From: JAJZVS01 sp963708095
GTDB lineage: Bacteria > Pseudomonadota > Alphaproteobacteria > Acetobacterales > Acetobacteraceae
Assembly: GCA_963708095.1 (NCBI GenBank)
Contig: OY970182.1
Span: 1,116,001-1,180,000 of the forward strand
Direction of reading: 5' to 3'
Length of the DNA stretch: 64,000 nucleotides
Both the position numbers and the translations under genes were made by a program. The notes under the pieces were generated by a model, which worked only from the letters and a program-made list of their open reading frames with translations, searched no databases and was not told the DNA's origin. Below are positions 1-7,240 of this stretch, one piece after another. The first letter of the stretch is position 1. Each line of letters opens with the position of its first letter.

Positions 1-194
1 TGCAGGCGGGCCAGAGCGCCACCTACGCGCTCGGCGCCGACCGCCTGGCCTACCTGGTTCCCGCCAGCGGCGCGGTGGAGGTCAACGGCGTGCGCGCCAA
101 TGCCCGCGACGGTGTCGCGATCGGCGACGAGACGGAGCTGCGCATCGTTGCGCTGGAGGATGCCGAGATCGTCCTGGTCGATACTAAAGCCTGA
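1..194 (+). CDS. Pirin-like bicupin protein, C-terminal part (runs off the left edge)
   Basis: The open frame enters from the left edge and stops at 192-194. It encodes the last ~63 residues of a pirin/YhaK-type protein: a GQSATYALG strand, then LAYLVPASGAVEVNG, a GDGVA-like turn and the terminal ELRIVALEDAEIVLVDTKA strand. This is the C-terminal cupin-like barrel, the half that usually lacks the metal site. A diverged copy lies at 3547-3847. The gene sits 32 bases upstream of an isochorismatase-family start, the same order as in the second copy. Pirin-like proteins are metal-dependent oxygenases or redox sensors; which applies here cannot be told from this fragment. Confidence 0.7.
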   Translation, partial: QAGQSATYALGADRLAYLVPASGAVEVNGVRANARDGVAIGDETELRIVALEDAEIVLVDTKA

Positions 195-514
195 TCCGAT
201 CACCCCCCCAATACGGAGACGCATCCATGCCCACGGTGACACCGACCGCGACACCGACTCCGGGCGCCGCCCTGCTGTCGCCCACCGATCACACCCTGAT
301 CCTGATCGACTATCAGTCACAGATGTCCTTCGCGACCAAGTCGATCGACGTCGTCAACCTGCGCAACAACGCCGCCCTGATCGCCAAGGCGGCGAAGGAA
401 TTCGGCGTCTCCACCATCCTCACCACGGTCGCTGAGAAGACTTTCTCCGGCCCGATGTTCGCCGAAATCACCTCAGTCTTCCCGGAGGAGACGCCGATCG
501 ACCGCACCAGCATG
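30..514 (+). repeat. Direct repeat, copy 1 (pirin tail plus isochorismatase 5' part)
   Basis: Bases 30-514 align without gaps to 3683-4167 at a constant offset of 3653, with scattered substitutions (well over 90% identity by eye). Identity stops abruptly after 514, inside the isochorismatase codons for TSM. The repeat is a duplicated two-gene segment, and copy 1 is the truncated one. Confidence 0.9.
227..514 (+). pseudogene. Isochorismatase-family hydrolase, 5' fragment
   Basis: The first ~96 residues match the intact paralogue at 3880-4545 almost perfectly, including the TLILIDYQSQMSF segment with the nucleophile-activating Asp. After RTSM the frame continues with about 31 unrelated residues to a stop at 608-610. 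The region with the catalytic Cys is missing, so the product should be inactive. The break lies 48 bases before the end of an IS6-family remnant, which suggests that the insertion and a later deletion destroyed the gene. Confidence 0.88.
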
Positions 515-562
515 CCGAACGGTTCCTGCCGCATCGCGATGGCATCGTCGGGCACGTCGGCC

Positions 563-731
563 GGCTCTGTTGCAAGGTTTGGGAGCTGGCAGCGTGCGGG
601 TAGGATCTGAGCGACGGGGGCGGAGGAAAGGCGGCGATGGGTCGAGGTGGGTCGTTCAAAGGGCGGCAGTTTACCGCCGAGGTCATCCTGTGGGCAGTTC
701 GCTGGTACCTCCAGTTCCCGATCAGCTACCG
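563..731 (+). mobile_element. IS6-family insertion sequence remnant (left end)
   Basis: GGCTCTGTTGCAA at 563-575 is the typical IS6/IS26-family terminal inverted repeat. It is followed by the usual short leader and a transposase start at 636. No matching right end (TTGCAACAGAGCC) occurs in the following few hundred bases, so only about 170 bases remain of an element that is normally ~0.8 kb. Confidence 0.8.
636..731 (+). pseudogene. IS6-family transposase, N-terminal fragment
   Basis: The frame from ATG 636 reads MGRGGSFKGRQF, then EVILWAVRWYLQFPISYR, the characteristic N-terminus of IS6/IS26 transposases (zinc-finger-like and HTH region before the DDE domain). Similarity stops after SYR, where the family continues DLEE; seven unrelated codons lead to a stop at 753-755. 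The whole DDE domain is absent. Confidence 0.8.
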
Positions 732-890
732 CGGAGCTGGCCTAGCAAGCCGCTGAAAAGGGCATGGGTCGTTGAGAGACTATCGACCACTCTTTATTGG
801 AATGACGGCGAAGAATGGAAGAACAGTTCATTCCCTGGGCATCCTTTGCCGCAGATCTATCACATTCCGGCTCGATAGTGACTCCTGAGT
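732..890. other. Unassigned sequence between the IS remnant and the crotonase gene
   Basis: No gene is recognised here. The sequence is less GC-rich than its surroundings (for example around 781-900). It starts at the broken end of the transposase and ends at the stop of the minus-strand crotonase. It may be deletion-scar DNA. Confidence 0.4.
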
Positions 891-1667
891 TTAACTCTTC
901 GATTGCTTCGATTTAACCAGGGCGGCCGATGACGCTCCTTCGAGCGATAGTCCGTAACCGACTTCCCGAACGATGCGTTCCTTCAGCGGCTGAATGAAGT
1001 GAATGCGGGTATTCCGGCGTGTCACCTCCGGAGCCTGCAAGTACAAATCGGCCAGTTCACGAGCGCGTGCCACGGCCTTGCCGTCCGGTACTACCTCCGC
1101 AACGACACCCCACTCGTATGCGGTATGCGCGCGCAGCGGCTGTGGATTTAGCAGAAACGCCTCGGCTCGACCTGCTCCAGCCCGATAACTCCAGGTTGTA
1201 AAAATCCCATCACCCGGCGTAACTCCCACCGCAAAGTGGCCGACGTCCTGGAATGTCGCACCTTCGGCCGCCACGATGACGCTGGCGAGGAGCGCATAGT
1301 CCGAGTGGATATGAGCGCGCCCCTCGACGGCCGCGATCACCGGAACCCGAATGTTCGCAATATTCTCCAAAGTCTGGAGACCCTCGTCATGAATTCTGCT
1401 CCAGACGCCCGGATCGGCGACGTCTCCGAACGATTGCCATTCCACGTCCCCGATGAAATTCCCGCCCGCGCCGGTAATGATGACAATCTTGTTCGCGCGA
1501 TCCTGTCCGATCCGGTGAAAGGCATCGACAAACTCCGTGTGAGCCTGCGCATCCATGATGAACGGGCCGCCGTCGCTATGAAACTCGGCAACCAGCACGC
1601 CTTTGTCGTCGCGTGACAGCTTCAGTCTGCGATACGCGGCAAAGTAGTCGGCTTGATGCGTTTGCAT
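891..1667 (-). CDS. Crotonase-superfamily hydrolase, 6-oxocamphor-hydrolase-like
   Basis: This 258-residue crotonase-fold protein resembles 6-oxocamphor hydrolase, which cleaves C-C bonds in cyclic beta-diketones rather than hydrating enoyl-CoA. The block ATFQDVGHFAVGVTPGDG carries H144 and D153, aligning with His145 and Asp154 of that enzyme (numbering from memory). H121 in RAHIHSD aligns with its His122. The enoyl-CoA hydratase glutamates are not evident. The oxyanion strand is VIAAVEG (109-115). The gene is last in a minus-strand group behind an Asp-nucleophile hydrolase and a cupin dioxygenase, consistent with ring or side-chain cleavage of a ketone. Substrate unknown. Confidence 0.75.
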   Translation of the reverse strand: MQTHQADYFAAYRRLKLSRDDKGVLVAEFHSDGGPFIMDAQAHTEFVDAFHRIGQDRANKIVIITGAGGNFIGDVEWQSFGDVADPGVWSRIHDEGLQTLENIANIRVPVIAAVEGRAHIHSDYALLASVIVAAEGATFQDVGHFAVGVTPGDGIFTTWSYRAGAGRAEAFLLNPQPLRAHTAYEWGVVAEVVPDGKAVARARELADLYLQAPEVTRRNTRIHFIQPLKERIVREVGYGLSLEGASSAALVKSKQSKS

Positions 1668-1778
1668 GGGGTTCTCCTCAGTTGAGCGATTGGCGGCAAG
1701 TCATATTCTGGATCCAAGCGATGGTCTGCATGCCGAAAGCGTGACCAATGCACCTGGCTTCGCGCCGAGTGCCGCCTG

Positions 1779-2627
1779 CTAGCCACCGGCCTGCTCGATG
1801 ATGTCGTGCTCGTCGGCAAAAAACTCGGCCATAGCGTTGGCGACCGCGCGCGAATTGTTTTCCATCGGGATGTGGCCCGCCGACCGGATACGTACGAGTC
1901 TTGTCGCCGGGATCTCGGCTGCAAAGCGTTCGGCATAATCGACTGTCTGGAAACTGTCGTTCTCGCCCCAGATCAGCAGCTTGGGCGTCATCGATTTTCT
2001 TAGCCCTGGCAGCAGTTCGAGCGTGTATCGGTTATCGGCCGCGCCGGCGAGCGCCAACCAGGACCGCGCAACTCGGGGATCAGTCCACGGCTCGAGATAT
2101 TCCGCAATCTCGGCTTCGCTCGCTGGGCGGGCGAGCGCCTTCACCACGGATTGTCGGCGTGCGGCCAAAACATCCTCGGTCGACGTTGTGGCCGTCACAG
2201 CCGGGTCGCGAAAGCGGGCGACCCCGGGGACGGGCCATGAGTTGTACGTTACGGCGTTCACCAGCGCCAGGCGCGAGACCTCCACTGCTCCGTTGATCAG
2301 GAGATGTTGCGTGACACCCCCACCGATGTCGTGCCCTGCGATCATCACAGGGCCCCTATTGCCCATCGCATCCAGGAAGCGCGCGACCCAGGCGGCGAGT
2401 TGTGGGATCGAGGCTTCCACACTCGTGAGTTCCCCACCGGATCGGCCAAAGCCCGGGAAATCGACGGCGACAGGATGCAGGCCGGTAGCGGCGATGTCGT
2501 CCATCACAGGTTGCCAGACCCGGCTCCAATAGGTGCCGTGCAGTAGCAGCACCAGTGGGCCACGCTGGCCTGCGGTCAGGTAGCTGATCGGGATACCATC
2601 GACATCGATCGTGGCGCGCTTCGTCAC
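1779..2627 (-). CDS. Alpha/beta hydrolase with Asp nucleophile (dehalogenase / epoxide-hydrolase type)
   Basis: This 282-residue single-domain alpha/beta hydrolase has an oxyanion motif LLHGTYWSRVW near residue 30. The nucleophile elbow AGHDIGG has Asp100, as in haloalkane dehalogenases, fluoroacetate dehalogenases and soluble epoxide hydrolases, rather than Ser. The acid (WGENDS) and His (SAGHIPMEN) are present near the C-terminus. ATG overlaps the stop of the upstream cupin gene by four bases (ATGA at 2624-2627), so the two are probably translationally coupled. The 111-base gap to the downstream crotonase shows no terminator. Confidence 0.8.
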   Translation of the reverse strand: MTKRATIDVDGIPISYLTAGQRGPLVLLLHGTYWSRVWQPVMDDIAATGLHPVAVDFPGFGRSGGELTSVEASIPQLAAWVARFLDAMGNRGPVMIAGHDIGGGVTQHLLINGAVEVSRLALVNAVTYNSWPVPGVARFRDPAVTATTSTEDVLAARRQSVVKALARPASEAEIAEYLEPWTDPRVARSWLALAGAADNRYTLELLPGLRKSMTPKLLIWGENDSFQTVDYAERFAAEIPATRLVRIRSAGHIPMENNSRAVANAMAEFFADEHDIIEQAGG

Positions 2628-3193
2628 CGAACCAGCCTCTGGACGTGATCTTTTCCGAGACCCACCAACTCGTAATGTCGGGTTGCAAGCTCAAGCTTGG
2701 TGAATACGTCCTCGTAACCCAGCACGACCCCGTAGGGATCGATGTATGTGTAGCCGCCGGTGACATGAAATAGCGTTGCCATCTCCGGCACATTGTCCGG
2801 GACGACAAGCGTGTGCGTCTCTCCAGCCGGCTCGAACGCGTAGTCGCCAGTTGACGCGATCCAGTCGTGTTCGAGATAATGCCACGCGCCACGAAGGGTA
2901 AACGCATGGACCGGTCCGTAATGGCGGTGGCGCGACAGGACGCCCGAGGCGCGTACTCGTAATATGTTGATATAGTAACCCTGGCTGACATTCAGCAGCA
3001 GCGGCTTGAACCACACAGCCGGGGATTGCGGCACCCAATCCCGCTCGTCACCGTCGAGCCTGACCGCCCCCGCGACCAATACATCAGGAACCATGCCCAT
3101 CGGCTGCGGTAGCTGGTATGCGATCTTGCTCAGGTCGAGCGGACGGTGGGACGACACCGTCGGCACGTCTTCCCCGGAATGCTCTGGAGTCAT
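2624..3193 (-). CDS. Cupin dioxygenase, 2,4'-dihydroxyacetophenone-dioxygenase family
   Basis: This 189-residue single-cupin protein contains VLSRHRHYGPVHAFTLRG, the metal-binding HxH...H signature, followed by WHYLEHDW. A late His lies in PAGETHTLVV. The fold and length match the 2,4'-dihydroxyacetophenone dioxygenase / ChrR-like family, non-haem Fe enzymes that cleave a C-C bond next to a carbonyl. It is the first gene of the minus-strand trio. With the crotonase and the hydrolase it suggests degradation of a ketone-bearing compound. The family also contains members of unknown activity, so the substrate is open. Confidence 0.75.
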   Translation of the reverse strand: MTPEHSGEDVPTVSSHRPLDLSKIAYQLPQPMGMVPDVLVAGAVRLDGDERDWVPQSPAVWFKPLLLNVSQGYYINILRVRASGVLSRHRHYGPVHAFTLRGAWHYLEHDWIASTGDYAFEPAGETHTLVVPDNVPEMATLFHVTGGYTYIDPYGVVLGYEDVFTKLELATRHYELVGLGKDHVQRLVR

Positions 3194-3546
3194 CGTGCGT
3201 TGTCCCGTGCTGCTGACTGTGATGATACGACCGTGCTCGCGTTACCCGGTAGGACGGCGGCAGGAATAATAGATATTCCCAATGCGGCGATTGGCCCGCC
3301 CCGTGCGCCCCGTGCGCCCTGCGTGACTGCCGGTGACGAAACTGCAGGCATTGCGACCAAAAGCCACTCCGTCCCGCACATGGAGGAAAAGGCGATCGTC
3401 AAGAAGGTGCGCACATACAGCTGAGCAGGCGATCACGCGCTTTCGGGAAACGCTGGGTTTCTATTGTTTCGCTTGCTTCTCCCGTTCGCCGGTTCCACAA
3501 GACGCTGCGTCCATCGGGGGGCCGGTTCAGGGCGCGGGGAGTAGGC
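3194..3546. other. Intergenic stretch without a recognisable gene
   Basis: Short frames occur on both strands but none has family-like composition. A small tandem repeat of CCCCGTGCG lies near 3299-3320. This must hold the promoter of the minus-strand trio starting at 3193, but no clear -35/-10 pair was seen. Confidence 0.5.
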
Positions 3547-3847
3547 ATGATCGACCTTCGACCCTACCATGGCCTCGGCGGCGGGCAGTTCGGCTGGCTC
3601 GACGCCCGGCCGGCTGGTGCCCTTGGCGAGCGGCTTGACCACCGATGCCGAAGCGCTGCCGATCCGCGCCCAGGCGAGCGTGCTCGGCGCCGACCGCCTA
3701 GCCTACCTGGTTCTCGCCAGCGGCGCGGTAGAGGTCAACGGCGTGCGCGCCAATGCCTGCGACGGCGTCGCGATCAGCGACGAGACAGAGCTGCGCATCG
3801 TTGCGCTGGAGGATGCCGAGATCGTCCTGGTCGATACCAAAGCCTGA
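3547..3847 (+). pseudogene. Pirin-like gene with a large internal deletion
   Basis: The frame from 3547 reads MIDLRPYHGLGGGQFGWLDA, the usual N-terminus of pirin/YhaK proteins. It is followed at once, in another frame, by a pirin C-terminal barrel (LVPLASGLTTDAEALPIRAQ, then ADRLAYLVLASGAVEVNG to VDTKA). About 130 residues that should lie between, including the metal-binding cupin, are missing. Compared with copy 1, a segment equivalent to GQSATYALG is also lost between two GCTCGGCGCC repeats. The remnant cannot encode a working pirin. Confidence 0.8.
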
Positions 3848-4167
3848 TCCGATCACCCCCTCAATAAGGAGACGCATCCATGCCCACCGCGACCCCCACG
3901 GCGACCCCGGCCCCGGGCGCCACCCTGCTGTCGCCTACCGATCACACCCTGATCCTGATCGACTATCAGTCGCAGATGTCCTTCGCGACCAAGTCGATCG
4001 ACGTCGTCAACCTGCGCAACAACGCCGCCCTGGTCGCCAAGGCGGCGAAGGAGTTCGGCGTCTCCACCATCCTCACCACGGTCGCTGAGAAGACTTTCTC
4101 CGGCCCGATGTTCGCCGAAATCACCTCAGTCTTCCCGGAGGAGACGCCGATCGACCGCACCAGCATG
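3683..4167 (+). repeat. Direct repeat, copy 2 (pirin tail plus isochorismatase 5' part)
   Basis: Partner of 30-514 with a constant offset of 3653 and no gaps. Here the isochorismatase gene continues intact past the repeat end. Confidence 0.9.
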
Positions 4168-4545
4168 AACACCTGGGAGGATGCGAAGGTGATCGCCCGG
4201 GTCAACGCGATCGGCAAGGGCCGCATCGTGCTCGGCGGGCTCTGGACCTCGGTCTGCATCGTCGGACCGGCCGCCTCGGCGATCGACCAGGGGTTCGAGG
4301 TCTATGTCATCGCCGATGCCTGCGGCGACGTCTCCGACGAAGCGCATGAGCGGGCGATGGAGCGCATGATCCAGCTCGGCGCGCGGCCGATGACGTCGGT
4401 GCAATACCTGCTGGAGCTGCAGCGCGACTGGGCGCGCACCGGGACCTACACCCAGACGGTGCTCACTGCGATCGAGAACGGCGGCGCCTACGGTCTCGGT
4501 CTGATCTACGCGAAGACGATGTTCGGCGGAAGCGAGGGTCACTGA
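3880..4545 (+). CDS. Isochorismatase-family cysteine hydrolase (YcaC-like)
   Basis: The 221-residue protein has the cysteine-hydrolase fold. LILIDYQ places Asp28 at the first strand, and GGLWTSVCIVGPA places the nucleophile Cys126, preceded by a cis-peptide-like turn. The family hydrolyses amides, ureas or vinyl ethers. A low-complexity leader (MPTATPTATPAPG) precedes the domain; RBS AAGGAG lies just before ATG 3880. It heads a plus-strand operon with XapX proteins and an amidohydrolase, so an amide-type substrate is plausible. A truncated paralogue lies at 227-514. Confidence 0.88.
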   Translation: MPTATPTATPAPGATLLSPTDHTLILIDYQSQMSFATKSIDVVNLRNNAALVAKAAKEFGVSTILTTVAEKTFSGPMFAEITSVFPEETPIDRTSMNTWEDAKVIARVNAIGKGRIVLGGLWTSVCIVGPAASAIDQGFEVYVIADACGDVSDEAHERAMERMIQLGARPMTSVQYLLELQRDWARTGTYTQTVLTAIENGGAYGLGLIYAKTMFGGSEGH

Positions 4546-4573
4546 ATCGCCGGCCCCGGGGAAGGATGCGGCC

Positions 4574-4738
4574 ATGCTACAAGCGGTTGGCGGACTGGGA
4601 CTCGGCCTCGTCGTCGGCGTGTTCTGCCGCGTGCTCGACATCCCCTCCCCGGCGCCGCCGCGCATCGTGGGCGCGGTGATCCTGATCGCCATGACCCTTG
4701 GTTTCATTGCCGGCGGACGGCTGGCGGGGGCGTCGTGA
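4574..4738 (+). CDS. XapX-domain small membrane protein (DUF1427), first copy
   Basis: This 54-residue protein has two hydrophobic helices separated by CRVLDIPSPAPPR, the DUF1427/XapX signature. Translation: MLQAVGGLGLGLVVGVFCR, then IVGAVILIAMTLGFIAGGRL. Its stop overlaps the GTG of the next gene by four bases (GTGA at 4735-4738). XapX proteins are predicted inner-membrane proteins often found beside isochorismatase or amidohydrolase genes; their function is unknown. Confidence 0.8.
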   Translation: MLQAVGGLGLGLVVGVFCRVLDIPSPAPPRIVGAVILIAMTLGFIAGGRLAGAS

Positions 4739-4959
4739 AAGCCGCGCTTGGCATGATCGTCGCGTTTGCCGTCGGCTTCGCCTGCCGCGTGTTCGGCATT
4801 CCCTCGCCCGCACCACCGGCGCTGACCGGAGCGCTCCTCGTGCTCGCCATGACGCTCGGCTACGCCGGGGCCGATCGGGTCATGGCGCGACGGGCGCGCC
4901 ACGCCGCCAACTGCGCCGGGCCGAGCGGACAGACCGCCACCCCAGGAGACACACCATGA
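4735..4959 (+). CDS. XapX-domain small membrane protein (DUF1427), second copy
   Basis: This 74-residue protein starts at GTG 4735. MKAALGMIVAFAVGFACRVF, IPSPAPPALTG and LLVLAMTLGYAGA repeat the two-helix XapX plan of the preceding gene. A basic, probably cytoplasmic tail (VMARRARH) follows. Tandem XapX genes could form a heteromeric pair, which is inference. The stop overlaps the ATG of the amidohydrolase by four bases (4956-4959). Confidence 0.8.
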   Translation: MKAALGMIVAFAVGFACRVFGIPSPAPPALTGALLVLAMTLGYAGADRVMARRARHAANCAGPSGQTATPGDTP

Positions 4960-6836
4960 CCGTGCCCACGCCTGATCTGACCACGCCTGATCTGATCATC
5001 CACAATGCGCGGCTGACCACGCTCGACCGCGCCACCCCGCGTGCCACCGCCTTCGCGGCCCGGGACGGGCGGTTCACCGCCGTCGGCGAGGACCGGGACA
5101 TCCTGCCGTTGCGCGGGACCGCGACGCGGGTGATCGATGCGGGGGGGCATCGGGTGATCCCGGGCCTGTGCGACAACCACCTGCACCTCATCCGTGGCGG
5201 CCTGAACTACAACATGGAGCTGCGCTGGGACGGGGTGGTGACGCTCGCCGATGCCATGGGGATGCTGAAGGCGCAGGTCGCGATCACGCCGCCGCCGCAA
5301 TGGGTGCGCGTGGTCGGCGGCTTCACCGAACACCAGTTCGCCGAGAAACGGCTGCCGACGCTCGACGAGGTCAACGCGATCGCGCCGGACACGCCTGTGT
5401 TCATCCTGCACCTCTACGATCGCGCCCTGCTCAACGCCGCCGCGCTGCGTGTCTGCGGCTACACGAAGGACACGCCGGACCCGCCGGCAGGCGAGATCGT
5501 GCGCGATGCGTCCGGCACGCCCACCGGCCTGCTGATCGCGCGGCCGAACGCGACGATCCTGTATGCGACCCTCGCCAAGGGTCCGAAGCTGCCGCCCGAA
5601 TACCAGGAGAACTCGACGAAGCAGTTCATGCGCGAGCTGAACCGGCTCGGCGTCACCAGCGCGATCGACGCCGGCGGCGGCTTCCAGAACTACCCGGAGG
5701 ACTACGCGATCGTCGAACGGCTGGCCGCCGCCGGGGAGCTGACGGTGCGCATCGCCTACAACCTGTTCACCCAGAAACCGAAGCAGGAGCTGGCGGATTT
5801 CAGCCGCTGGACGTCCTCGTCACGCTACCACCAGGGTGACGACTGGTTCCGCCTCAACGGCGCCGGCGAGATGCTGGTGTTCTCCGCCGCCGATTTCGAG
5901 GATTTCCGCCAGCCGCGCCCCGACATGCCGGCCGAGATGGAAGGCGAGCTGGAAAGCGTGATCCGCCTGCTCGCGGTCAACCGCTGGCCCTGGCGGCTGC
6001 ACGCCACGTACGACGAAACGATAAGCCGCGCGCTCGATGTGTTCGAGACGGTGGCCGCGGACATCCCCATCGACAACATCAACTGGTTCTTCGACCACGC
6101 GGAGACGGTCAGCCAGGCCAGCCTGGAGCGCATCGCCCGCCTCGGCGGCGGCATCGCGGTGCAGCACCGCATGGCCTACCAGGGCGAGGATTTCGTCGCC
6201 CGCTACGGCGCCGCCGCGGCCGAAGCGACGCCGCCGGTCGCGCGCATGCTGGAGATGGGCCTGCCGGTCAGCGCCGGCACCGATGCGACAAGGGTCGCCT
6301 CCTACAACCCTTGGGTCAGCCTCGCCTGGCTGACCACCGGGCAGACCCTGGGCGGGATGCGGCTCTACCCCACGCGCAATCTGCTGGATCGGGAGACAGC
6401 GTTGCGTATGTGGACCGAGAAGGTGGGTTGGTTCACCGGCGAGACGGGACGCAAGGGGCAGATCGTGCCGGGCCAGCTTGCCGATGTCGCGCTGCTCGAT
6501 CGTGATTATTTCGCGGTGCCGGAGGCCGAGATCCGCCACATCACCGCGCTGCTGACGATCGTCGGCGGCAAGGTGGTGCACGGGGCGGGCGGCTACACGG
6601 ACCTCGCGCCGCCGCGGCCGCGGGCGATGCCGGACTGGTCGCCGGTGAACCGGTTCGGCGGCTACCAGGGCGGGCTGCGCGCGGAGGCGGTGGCGCCGCG
6701 CACGGGCGCCGCCTGCTGCGACAGCGCCTGCGGCGTGCACGGCCACGCGCATGCCTGGGCGCGGTCCCCGGCGGCACCGGTCGCGGATGAGCGCGGGTTC
6801 TGGGGCGCGCTCGGCTGTTCCTGCTGGGCGTTCTGA
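4956..6836 (+). CDS. Amidohydrolase, YtcJ-like (amidohydrolase family 3)
   Basis: This 626-residue metal-dependent hydrolase begins at ATG 4956, chosen for the four-base overlap with the XapX stop and the CAGGAGA ribosome site. The order is an N-terminal beta-sandwich (DLIIHNARLTTLD), the metal motif PGLCDNHLHLIRGG, barrel strands with WFFDHAETVS and AVQHRMAYQG, and VSAGTDATRVASYNPW carrying the late Asp. The C-terminal ~45 residues are unusually rich in Cys and His (ACCDSACGVHGHAHAW, GCSCWAF) and lie beyond the catalytic fold. Such enzymes hydrolyse amides or cyclic ureides. The stop shares one base with the DoxX start. Confidence 0.88.
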   Translation: MTVPTPDLTTPDLIIHNARLTTLDRATPRATAFAARDGRFTAVGEDRDILPLRGTATRVIDAGGHRVIPGLCDNHLHLIRGGLNYNMELRWDGVVTLADAMGMLKAQVAITPPPQWVRVVGGFTEHQFAEKRLPTLDEVNAIAPDTPVFILHLYDRALLNAAALRVCGYTKDTPDPPAGEIVRDASGTPTGLLIARPNATILYATLAKGPKLPPEYQENSTKQFMRELNRLGVTSAIDAGGGFQNYPEDYAIVERLAAAGELTVRIAYNLFTQKPKQELADFSRWTSSSRYHQGDDWFRLNGAGEMLVFSAADFEDFRQPRPDMPAEMEGELESVIRLLAVNRWPWRLHATYDETISRALDVFETVAADIPIDNINWFFDHAETVSQASLERIARLGGGIAVQHRMAYQGEDFVARYGAAAAEATPPVARMLEMGLPVSAGTDATRVASYNPWVSLAWLTTGQTLGGMRLYPTRNLLDRETALRMWTEKVGWFTGETGRKGQIVPGQLADVALLDRDYFAVPEAEIRHITALLTIVGGKVVHGAGGYTDLAPPRPRAMPDWSPVNRFGGYQGGLRAEAVAPRTGAACCDSACGVHGHAHAWARSPAAPVADERGFWGALGCSCWAF

Positions 6837-7240
6837 TGCGCGGGCGGATCGCTGCGCTGGGCGCTTCGCCCTGGGTGGTGCGGCTCGGGTTGCTGCTGCT
6901 CTGCGCCGCCTATCTGCAAGGGGGGATCGACAAGCTGATGGATTTCCCGGCCGCCGTCGCCGAACAGGCGCGCGTCGGCCTGGCCCCGGCGCCGGTCTTC
7001 GCGGCAGCGGTGATCGGCACCGAGCTGGTGGGCTCGGCGCTGGTCCTGTCGGGACGTTTGCGCTGGCTGGGCGCGCTGTGGCTGGCTGGGTTCACCCTGA
7101 TCGCGAGCCTTCTCGCCAACCGGTTCTGGACGCTGCCCCCAGGGACGGAGCGGTTCGTGATTGAGAACGCGTTTTTCGAGCATCTCGGCCTGGTCGGCGG
7201 TTTCCTGGTCGTCGCGGCGGCGGACCTCGGCCGGCCATGA
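6836..7240 (+). CDS. DoxX-family membrane protein
   Basis: This 134-residue protein has four predicted membrane helices: around 13-30 (RLGLLLLCAAYLQGGIDKL), 50-70, 75-93 and 115-130. LQGGIDKLMDF matches the first-helix signature of DoxX/DoxD proteins, which act with quinones or in redox homeostasis. Start and stop overlap both neighbours (TGATG at 6834-6838 and ATGA at 7237-7240), so it belongs to the operon. Its role here is unknown. Confidence 0.82.
   Translation: MRGRIAALGASPWVVRLGLLLLCAAYLQGGIDKLMDFPAAVAEQARVGLAPAPVFAAAVIGTELVGSALVLSGRLRWLGALWLAGFTLIASLLANRFWTLPPGTERFVIENAFFEHLGLVGGFLVVAAADLGRP

Noticed and set aside
732..890. Second transposase fragment (frame containing RAWVVERL)
   Set aside because: The resemblance to IS5-type WVVERTFAW covers only a few residues and no other transposase motif follows.
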